A stretch of DNA of 11,384 nt, from positions 1 through 11,384 of the forward strand of contig JAYVZS010000089.1 of assembly GCA_043783155.1 (NCBI GenBank), in the 5' to 3' direction. Under the pieces are notes generated by a model that worked only from the letters and a program-made list of their open reading frames with translations, searched no databases and had not been told where the DNA came from. Source of the stretch: JAPLDA01 sp043783155. Lineage in GTDB: Bacteria; Bacteroidota; Bacteroidia; AKYH767-A; 2013-40CM-41-45. Shown piece after piece: positions 5,776 through 11,384 of the stretch. The position numbers and the translations under genes are program-made. How positions within the stretch are numbered: position 1 is the first letter of the stretch; each line of letters begins with the position of its first letter.

Positions 5776-8154
5776 ATGAACAAAGAAATGATTTTAGTCC
5801 CTCGCAATGATTTAATTCTTTATAAGGAAGTGTTGCAATTTCCTTATTTATTTGCTCCCGGTATTATTTCCGGAAGCGGATCAAAGGAAAAAATTTCTGA
5901 AAAGAATGAATCCTTACCGGGGATTTTATTCGTCACGTCTTATCCGCCGAGAGAATGCGGTATCGCAACATACTCAAATGATTTGATAAAGGCGATTCAT
6001 AATAAATTCCGGAAATCATTCTCAATAAAAGTTTGTGCGTTAGAATCCGGAAGCGCTTATCGGGCTTATCCGGATGAAGTGGAATATATATTGGATACAA
6101 CCAATTCGGCTAAATATGCTGAACTAAGCAGGGCTATTAATAACAACAAGCATATACAGGTTGTTTTAGTTGAACATGAGTTTGGTTTCTTCCGGGAAAA
6201 TGAAGAGCGTTTTTTACAATTTCTGAATGCGCTCATCAAACCGGTAGTCGTTTGTTTTCATACAGTTCTGCCGCGGCCGGATGAAGTGATGAAAGAAAAA
6301 ATTCAGAAGATAACTTCTGGGTGTGAGTCGGTAATTGTCATGACAAATAATTCAGCGGAGATATTAATTAGCGAGTATGAAGTGCCGGAAAAAAAAATAA
6401 ACGTAATTGCTCATGGTACTCATTTGGTCTTGCACATGAACAAAGATTTATTAAAACGGAAACATCAATTGACCGGAAGAAAAGTGTTGTCAACGTTTGG
6501 ACTTCTAAGTTCCGGAAAAAGTATTGAGACTACATTGGAAACATTGCCCGCTGTGAGTAAAATAAATCCTGATGTTATATTCCTCATTATCGGAAAAACT
6601 CATCCCTGCGTTCTCGTAACTGAAGGGGAGAAGTACCGCGAAATGCTTAAAGCAAAAGTTGAAGAATTAAACCTCCATCAGCATGTCCGGTTTATCAATC
6701 GTTACCTGCCGCTTGAAGATTTATTAGAGTACCTCCAATTGACAGATATTTACCTGTTCACTTCCAAGGATCCGAATCAGGCTGTAAGCGGAACGTTTGC
6801 CTATGCCATGAGTTGTGCATGTCCTATTATTTCGACTCCAATTCCTCATGCAAAGGAAGTGCTTCGGGATGATGCCGGGATCATTATTGATTTTCAGAAT
6901 TCAGAACAATTAACAAGCAGCATTGTTCGATTGCTGAACGATGAACCTTTGTTAACCACATTTACCGCTAATACATTGCAGCGCATTGCTCCAACAGCTT
7001 GGGAAAATTCCGCTGTGGCGCATGCGCTGTTGCTTGAAAAAATTTCCGGCAAGGCGATTTCACTCCAATACAGGTTGCCGGAAATCAACCTTGCTCATGT
7101 GAAAAAAATGACAACTGAATTCGGAATCATCCAGTTTTCAAAATTCAATCAGCCCGATATTGAGTCCGGCTATACCCTCGATGACAATGCACGTGCGTTA
7201 ATTGCGCTTTGCATGCAATATGAATTGACCAGTGATCAAAATGATTTGAGTTACATTCGATCGTATCTTGGTTTTATAAAACATTGCCAGCAACCCGAAG
7301 GTTACTTTTTGAATTATGCTGATCAAAATAAAAATTTCACTGAACAGAATAATGGTACTAACCTCGCTGATGCCAACGGAAGAGCCATCTGGGCATTGGG
7401 CTATTTGATTTCTAAAAATAAAATTCTACCTCCGGAAATAGTATCTGATGCTGAAGAAATTATGAAACGTGCGTTGTTGCGTTTGGTGACGACACATTCT
7501 ACACGTGCGATGGCATTTGCAATAAAAGGATTGTATTATTACAACCGAAAGGTTAAATCACCGGAAAATTTATTCCTTATACAAACACTTGCTAACCGGC
7601 TGGTTCAGATGTACAGACATGAACTGGGAGACAACTGGGAATGGTTTGAGAGTTATCTGACTTATGCCAACAGCATTGTACCCGAAGCGTTGTTATGTGC
7701 ATGGCTTGAAACAGGGGAAGAAGTATATAAGGATATTGCCAAAACGTCGTTTGATTTTCTTTTGTCACACACATTTACAAAGCAAGGAATAAAAGTGATT
7801 TCCAATAAAAGCTGGCTTCACAAAGGGAAAGACGCTGAGCATTTCGGAGAGCAGCCGATTGATGTCGCCTACACGATTCTTGCGTTGAGCAGATTTTACA
7901 ATGTTTTTAAGGAGGACGATTATTTGCTGAAAATGGAAACAGCTTTCAATTGGTTTCTCGGCAACAATCATTTGCATCAGATCATATACAATCCGAGCAC
8001 TGGTGGCTGTTACGACGGGTTGGAAGAAAACAATGTAAACCTTAACCAGGGCGCTGAGTCTACGCTCAGTTACCTTATGGCACGTTTAACGGTGGAAAAA
8101 TATTTCAAAGCAAATCAAAAAATAAAAAGTAAACAGGAGTTAAATCTTGCGTGA
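5776..8154 (+). CDS. GT4-family glycosyltransferase fused to an alpha-helical toroid domain
   Basis: A 792-residue two-domain protein with no signal peptide. After a 48-residue leader, residues about 49-430 form a GT-B glycosyltransferase of the GT4 type: GILFVTSYPPRECGIATYS (start of the first Rossmann fold), VEHEFGFF, VICFHT-like VVCFHTVLPRPDE, STFGLLSSGKSIETTLE (start of the second fold) and a donor-site region QAVSGTFAYAMSCACPIIST. The usual E-x7-E pair is replaced by Q335 and Y343, as I recall for a GT4 subfamily with the pattern SGTxAYA. Residues about 445-780 look like an (alpha/alpha) toroid of the six-hairpin glycosidase type, with acidic motifs GYTLDDNARA (D469, D470), NLADANGRAIWALG (D532), NWEWFESYL (E625), EQPIDVAYT (D696) and NQGAESTLSYL (E761). 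It starts 1 bp after the GH130 gene. The acceptor, the product and the toroid's activity are unknown. Confidence 0.88.
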   Translation: MNKEMILVPRNDLILYKEVLQFPYLFAPGIISGSGSKEKISEKNESLPGILFVTSYPPRECGIATYSNDLIKAIHNKFRKSFSIKVCALESGSAYRAYPDEVEYILDTTNSAKYAELSRAINNNKHIQVVLVEHEFGFFRENEERFLQFLNALIKPVVVCFHTVLPRPDEVMKEKIQKITSGCESVIVMTNNSAEILISEYEVPEKKINVIAHGTHLVLHMNKDLLKRKHQLTGRKVLSTFGLLSSGKSIETTLETLPAVSKINPDVIFLIIGKTHPCVLVTEGEKYREMLKAKVEELNLHQHVRFINRYLPLEDLLEYLQLTDIYLFTSKDPNQAVSGTFAYAMSCACPIISTPIPHAKEVLRDDAGIIIDFQNSEQLTSSIVRLLNDEPLLTTFTANTLQRIAPTAWENSAVAHALLLEKISGKAISLQYRLPEINLAHVKKMTTEFGIIQFSKFNQPDIESGYTLDDNARALIALCMQYELTSDQNDLSYIRSYLGFIKHCQQPEGYFLNYADQNKNFTEQNNGTNLADANGRAIWALGYLISKNKILPPEIVSDAEEIMKRALLRLVTTHSTRAMAFAIKGLYYYNRKVKSPENLFLIQTLANRLVQMYRHELGDNWEWFESYLTYANSIVPEALLCAWLETGEEVYKDIAKTSFDFLLSHTFTKQGIKVISNKSWLHKGKDAEHFGEQPIDVAYTILALSRFYNVFKEDDYLLKMETAFNWFLGNNHLHQIIYNPSTGGCYDGLEENNVNLNQGAESTLSYLMARLTVEKYFKANQKIKSKQELNLA

Positions 8155-8192
8155 AAATATTTTCAATATGAAGTATTAAAAATAGAAATCTG

Positions 8193-9650
8193 ATGAAAAT
8201 AGAAAACAAATTAAAAAGATTAACCGTGATTTTAGGATTCTCACTTCTTGCAACTGGATTGTTTTTGCAAAAAGTGAATGCACAAGCAGGGGTAAATGTT
8301 TCCTTCCAGGTCTTTTATGACAACTTAGCTCCATACGGACAATGGGTGGAAGATCCTGCTTATGGTTATGTCTGGATTCCTTCTGAAGGCGGTAACTTTC
8401 GTCCGTATTATTCGGGAGGTCATTGGGTGATGACAGAATACGGAAACATGTGGACATCGGATTATGCATGGGGTTGGGCACCTTTTCATTATGGTCGCTG
8501 GACGCATGATAGTTATTATGGATGGGTTTGGATACCCGACAACGAATGGGGACCGGCATGGGTATCATGGAGATCAAGTTCTGATTATTACGGCTGGGCA
8601 CCGATGGGTCCGGGCATTTCTGTTTCAATGTCGTTTGATAACTACCGCCCGTCTGATGACTGGTGGATATTTATTGCTCCGACTTATATGTATCAACCCC
8701 GCTGGCATGATTACTATCGCGGTAACGGGAGCAATACCGTGATTATTCAACGCACGACAATCATTAATAATACATACGTCAATAACAGTCGCACTTACGT
8801 TGCCGGGCCCCGTGCTGAAGATGTTAGGAGAATCACGCATAAAGATGTGACAGTCTATAAAGTGGGCAATGAAAGCATACCCGGGAAAGCGGCGATACAA
8901 AACAATGTTGTAAATATATATCGTCCGTCCGTAGAAAAATCAGGTAAAGAAACGGCACCACCAAAAGTTAAGCGTGCAGAACATCCGATCGGTAATCAGC
9001 AATCAAAAGATGCAGGTGTGAAGACATCTCCCGGACAAAAACAAAATGGATTACCTCCGAATAAGGATGTAGGAAATCAAAATAATCCGGAAAGAAAAAC
9101 TGAGATGAAAAAACAACAGCCGCAGCGTGTACCTCAGCGTCAGCAGCCGGCTTACAAGCAACCGGGGCGGCAAAAAGAAAATGTACCTGCCCAAGCAACA
9201 CCTCCAATGGAGAGAAGAGAAAATCAAGCTCCCAAAGAAAATATTCCTTCGCCCAATCATGAGCAGAAGAGATTTCCACCCGAACAGGAGCATGGACGGC
9301 CATCGAAGGAGCGACCTGCACAACCTGTAACACCTATGCCTGAAAGAAAAGAAATGCCTCGGCAGAGACAAGAAAATAATCCAGTTCCGAAACAACAGCA
9401 GGAAAGACAGCCATCTCAACAACAACATCAACCTGAACGCAATAATCCTCCACAACAAAATAATCACGCCCAAGGGCAACAACAGGAAAGGCCGGCACCT
9501 CAGCAACAGCAACAACAGCCAGACAGAAATCGCCCACAACAAGAAGCAATTCCTCCAAAACCGGCTGACCAAAGAACACCAGAAATGAACCAGGAGAAAA
9601 AACGACAAGAAGCGCAACCAAAGCAAGAGAAGAATTACCTTGACAAATAA
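8193..9650 (+). CDS. Exported DUF6600-type protein with Gln/Pro-rich C-terminal tail
   Basis: A 485-residue protein. Residues 1-30 are a signal peptide (basic start, hydrophobic core to about 25, probable cleavage after VNA at 30). Residues about 40-145 are very rich in Trp, Tyr and Gly in repeated short motifs (YDNLAPYGQW, YGYVWIP, GHWVMTEYG, WGWAPFHYGRW, YGWVWIPDNEWGPAWVSWR, YYGWAP), the pattern of DUF6600 proteins. A hydrophilic section follows to about 235. The remaining ~250 residues are low-complexity and rich in Gln, Pro, Glu, Lys and Asn, probably disordered. There is no obvious membrane anchor or sorting domain at the C-terminus. It starts 38 bp after the glycosyltransferase gene without a visible terminator or promoter motif, so it may be the last gene of that operon. 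The function of the family is not known to me; an envelope role is inferred. Confidence 0.88.
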   Translation: MKIENKLKRLTVILGFSLLATGLFLQKVNAQAGVNVSFQVFYDNLAPYGQWVEDPAYGYVWIPSEGGNFRPYYSGGHWVMTEYGNMWTSDYAWGWAPFHYGRWTHDSYYGWVWIPDNEWGPAWVSWRSSSDYYGWAPMGPGISVSMSFDNYRPSDDWWIFIAPTYMYQPRWHDYYRGNGSNTVIIQRTTIINNTYVNNSRTYVAGPRAEDVRRITHKDVTVYKVGNESIPGKAAIQNNVVNIYRPSVEKSGKETAPPKVKRAEHPIGNQQSKDAGVKTSPGQKQNGLPPNKDVGNQNNPERKTEMKKQQPQRVPQRQQPAYKQPGRQKENVPAQATPPMERRENQAPKENIPSPNHEQKRFPPEQEHGRPSKERPAQPVTPMPERKEMPRQRQENNPVPKQQQERQPSQQQHQPERNNPPQQNNHAQGQQQERPAPQQQQQQPDRNRPQQEAIPPKPADQRTPEMNQEKKRQEAQPKQEKNYLDK

Positions 9651-9736
9651 TTATTTCGTACCTGATAATTCAGAATTCTGATTGTGTTTTTTAGAATGAA
9701 ATTGCTTTACAGTAATGATCGTAATGAAAGTGAAAT

Positions 9737-9810
9737 ATGTGAATCATGTAATCTATTTTCAGAATTGTGTAACGCTTTATGATATAGGGTGAGCACCTTT
9801 ACATCGTAAT
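9737..9810 (+). promoter_or_regulatory. Shared promoter motif, copy C (small-gene run)
   Basis: The copy begins ATGTGAATCATGTAAT. The first box GTAAT is at 9748-9752, the second GTAAC at 9769-9773 (21 bp later) and CACCTTTA at 9794-9801 (25 bp later, one base shorter than in copies A and B). The segment between the two RTAAY boxes also resembles the other copies (ends in AATTGT, as in B). Predicted transcription starts near 9806-9809, about 45 nt before the ATG at 9852, so this promoter probably serves the run of small genes beginning there. Confidence 0.75.
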
Positions 9811-9851
9811 AATACGAAGATTATATACTCATCTTTTAAAACATTCAGAAA

Positions 9852-10049
9852 ATGAAAGCAAAAGAATTAGAAGAAGCCGTTCAGGTGAAGAATGCAATTA
9901 TTAACAAACAGTCGAAGAGGATAGCCATGCTGGAGGAAAAATTCTCTGAACTCAGAAGAAGGTATTTTGAAATGAAGTACAACGAGGATAAAGTAGATTT
10001 TCATCTTACGAATTTATCCTTTCTTGACAAAAATTTCAGCGCACTATAA
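9852..10049 (+). CDS. Small coiled-coil protein of unknown function
   Basis: A 65-residue charged protein (MKAKELEEAVQVKNAIINKQ at the start). Residues about 3-45 should form one amphipathic helix with heptad-like spacing of hydrophobic residues (L6, V10, I15/I16, I23, L26, F30, L33), consistent with a short coiled coil. No signal peptide or membrane segment is seen. It is the first gene after shared promoter copy C, which supports its being real and co-regulated with the lipoprotein gene and the GH130/GT4 operon. The leader is A-rich and lacks a Shine-Dalgarno site. I do not recognise a named family. Confidence 0.75.
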   Translation: MKAKELEEAVQVKNAIINKQSKRIAMLEEKFSELRRRYFEMKYNEDKVDFHLTNLSFLDKNFSAL

Positions 10050-10104
10050 GCACGGAGATAATCTTTATATTTCTACATTACCTATAACCTCTAAATTTTA
10101 ATAG

Positions 10105-10317
10105 ATGAAAACAACAGGCATCACTCTTCTTATACTTGGATTTGTTCTGACTATTTTTACCGCGGCTAAATTTTTCACCAAAGAGAAAGTAGTTGACATA
10201 GGCGCGATAGAAATAACGAGGGATAAACCTCACAACTTAAGTTGGTCGCCCGTTATTGGTATTATGCTAATTGGAATTGGCGGTGTCATTCTGTGGAATA
10301 CTTCAAAAAAGCCATAA
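10105..10317 (+). CDS. Small two-helix membrane protein
   Basis: A 70-residue protein with two predicted transmembrane helices (about residues 5-24 and 48-66) joined by a polar segment that includes KEKVVDIGAIEITRDK and LSWSPVIG. I recall similar proteins as short conserved hypotheticals in Bacteroidota, often beside other small stress-type genes; I cannot assign a function. It lies 55 bp after the coiled-coil gene with no terminator between, so it may be co-transcribed from promoter copy C. It probably sits in the inner membrane. Confidence 0.8.
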   Translation: MKTTGITLLILGFVLTIFTAAKFFTKEKVVDIGAIEITRDKPHNLSWSPVIGIMLIGIGGVILWNTSKKP

Positions 10318-10356
10318 CATTATTGCATTAAAATTTTATTTTAAAAAAAGAAAAAT

Positions 10357-10551
10357 ATGAACGTCAAACGAATATTCGGAGCGATACTTACGCTGCTTGG
10401 CATCGGAGGGCTTATTTATGCGGCGGTTGTGTTTACCAATACTTCTGGTGGCACCCGCGATGTAAAGGCGCTTACCATTTTCGGAGCCCTTGGTCTTTTA
10501 TTTTTCATAGCGGGCATAAGCCTGGTAAGAACTACCAAGGACGAAGCATGA
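10357..10551 (+). CDS. Small two-helix membrane protein
   Basis: A 64-residue protein with two hydrophobic helices (about residues 5-26 and 39-58) separated by a short polar loop containing SGGTRDVKAL, and a charged end (RTTKDEA). It follows the previous small membrane protein by 39 bp, and an A-rich leader precedes the ATG. It is not closely similar in sequence to that neighbour. I recall near relatives of this sequence as conserved hypotheticals in Bacteroidota. Its role is unknown, possibly an accessory of envelope stress, judging only from its location in a run of small genes. Confidence 0.8.
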   Translation: MNVKRIFGAILTLLGIGGLIYAAVVFTNTSGGTRDVKALTIFGALGLLFFIAGISLVRTTKDEA

Positions 10552-10591
10552 CAAGTAAATATATTATTAGAAACAAATCAAAATTATACTC

Positions 10592-10807
10592 ATGAGAGCT
10601 AAAGCAGAAATAAGACCAGGAAGATTTCAAACCTTCGCTGAAGCATCAAAGGTCGTTGCGATCTCAAACAGGAATAGAAGTAATCATCATCAACAGGAAG
10701 AGAAAAAACATCAATTGGAGGGAACATATTTTTTCGAAACGTCGCGGCAGCTTCAAGCTGAAAATGCTGAAGCGTACGAATACTATTATCTGGGAGCAAC
10801 TGAATAA
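10592..10807 (+). CDS. Small hypothetical protein
   Basis: A 71-residue soluble, polar protein. The C-terminal part (EGTYFFETSRQLQAENAEAYEYYYLGATE) has a helical, Ala/Glu/Tyr-rich character and reads like a real protein. The ATG at 10592 has an A-rich upstream region, like its neighbours, 40 bp after the previous gene. Two other frames are open across the same DNA (+ strand 10656-10856 and - strand 10599-10853), so the choice is not certain. I prefer this frame because its amino-acid composition looks natural and its start is placed like those of neighbouring genes. No function can be given. Confidence 0.6.
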   Translation: MRAKAEIRPGRFQTFAEASKVVAISNRNRSNHHQQEEKKHQLEGTYFFETSRQLQAENAEAYEYYYLGATE

Positions 10808-10865
10808 TATTTTTAGCAAGTCTAATGGTTTGGTGAGTTATAAAAACATTCAATAGAAAAAGAAA

Positions 10866-11201
10866 ATGGCTAAAAAGAAAAACACTTCCTCGTCCTCCGT
10901 TAATGATAAAGAATCCTTACCCGGTTATCCTGTCTATCCTCCCGGTGAAGATATTTATGCGAATGACAAAGAAGAAGATCTAAATCCCGAAAAAACTTCT
11001 GAAATAAAAAAGGCGGATAAAAAAACAGGGAAGCATAACGAGAAAGATTTTCAGGAGGATGTATCTGGTGCAGACCTTGACGTACCGGGTTCTGAGTTGG
11101 ACGACGAAGAGGAAGATATCGGAAGTGAAGACGAAGAAAATAATTATTACAGTTTAGGCGGAGACAATCACAATGATCTAGAAGAAGACAGAGGCGTTTG
11201 A
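10866..11201 (+). CDS. Acidic, probably disordered conserved protein
   Basis: A 111-residue hydrophilic protein without signal peptide or membrane helix. It opens with a Lys/Ser-rich segment, then ESLPGYPVYPPGEDIY, a Lys-rich middle (about 42-57), and a strongly acidic second half with the motifs NEKDFQEDVSGADLDVPGSE, LDDEEEDIGSEDEENNYYSL and GGDNHNDLEEDRGV. I recall this arrangement (LPGYPxYP, DVSGxDLDVPGSELDD, EENNYYSLGGDNH) as a widespread conserved hypothetical in Bacteroidota. The composition suggests an intrinsically disordered protein. It lies between a small hypothetical gene and a YceI-family gene; its function is unknown. Confidence 0.88.
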   Translation: MAKKKNTSSSSVNDKESLPGYPVYPPGEDIYANDKEEDLNPEKTSEIKKADKKTGKHNEKDFQEDVSGADLDVPGSELDDEEEDIGSEDEENNYYSLGGDNHNDLEEDRGV

Positions 11202-11248
11202 AAAAAAACTAAATCACAATAAATAAAACCATCATTAAATTAAATAAA

Positions 11249-11384
11249 ATGGAAAGCGAAACAGTATTAACCAAAACCAAATGGGGAATCGACCCTGCAC
11301 ACAGTGAAATTGCTTTCAAGGTAAGGCATCTGATGATTACTAATGTAAAAGGTGTATTCAGAGAATTTGATGCAAGCATTTACA
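11249..11384 (+). CDS. YceI-family protein (3' partial)
   Basis: The frame runs from the ATG at 11249 to the right edge, giving 45 residues. The stretch TKWGIDPAHSEIAFKVRHLM followed by ITNVKGVFREFDASIY matches the N-terminal beta strands of the YceI lipocalin-like family (pattern W-x-I-D-x-x-H-S-x-x-x-F-x-V-x-H), which binds isoprenoid-type lipids. There is no signal peptide before the domain, so this copy is probably cytoplasmic, unlike the periplasmic Escherichia coli YceI. It starts 47 bp after the acidic protein gene in an A+T-rich gap. The remaining roughly 130 residues lie outside the window. Confidence 0.9.
   Translation, partial: MESETVLTKTKWGIDPAHSEIAFKVRHLMITNVKGVFREFDASIY

Noticed and set aside
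8176..8628. 150-codon antisense frame across the start of the DUF6600 gene
   Set aside because: It lies opposite a clear signal peptide and aromatic domain, has no recognisable motif, and its translation looks random.
8968..9626. Long antisense reading frames (- strand 8968-9333, 9051-9626 and 9334-9621) opposite the 3' part of the DUF6600 gene
   Set aside because: They are complements of the CAA/CAG/CCx-rich tail and translate to monotonous Leu/Phe/Arg- or Val-rich sequence. Low-complexity coding DNA keeps the opposite strand open by chance.
9670..9692. Palindrome TCAGAATTCTGA followed by six T after the DUF6600 gene as a terminator
   Set aside because: A hairpin could form only a 4-bp stem with an AATT loop, and the T-run is 5 bp away. 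It may help termination, but the evidence is too weak to call.

Overview
The window looks like a chromosomal segment of a member of the Bacteroidota, probably an environmental Chitinophagales/Sphingobacteriales-type organism. The basis is A+T-rich DNA, A-rich leaders with few Shine-Dalgarno sites, tandem Rcp1-type single-domain response regulators, a lipoprotein with a Bacteroidota-style surface-export signal, and several small proteins whose sequences I recognise from this phylum. The lineage is an inference; there is no rRNA or housekeeping marker here.

Region 1 (1-3495, signalling, all + strand). The C-terminal HPt domain of a hybrid histidine kinase enters from the left edge. It overlaps by 4 bp a receiver-only protein. 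Three paralogous receiver-only proteins follow, then a soluble histidine kinase whose N-terminus is six near-identical 21-residue coiled-coil units instead of a sensor domain. None of the four receivers has a DNA-binding or enzymatic output domain, so the array looks like a phosphorelay or phosphate-distribution module.

Region 2 (3496-9650, envelope and glycan genes, all + strand). A DUF3494 (ice-binding-like) lipoprotein is closed by a clear intrinsic terminator. Next comes a GH130-type glycosidase/phosphorylase, 1 bp from a two-domain protein (GT4 glycosyltransferase plus alpha-helical toroid). Then comes an exported DUF6600 protein with a Trp/Tyr/Gly-rich head and a long Gln/Pro-rich tail.

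Region 3 (9651-11384). A run of small genes: a coiled-coil protein, two two-helix membrane proteins, a 71-residue protein, an acidic disordered protein, and the 5' part of a YceI-family gene cut by the right edge.

The most notable signal is non-coding. Upstream of the DUF3494 gene, the GH130/GT4 operon and the small-gene run lies the same roughly 70-bp architecture: two RTAAY boxes exactly 21 bp apart, then a CACCTTT box 25-26 bp further on. The last box resembles the Bacteroidota -7 element (TAnnTTTG). I read this as one regulon under a shared activator, possibly a general stress or envelope-stress response fed by signalling genes such as those in region 1. The motif also shows that the longest GH130 reading frame, which begins at a GTG inside the CACCTTT box, is over-extended; the start is probably the ATG at 4743.
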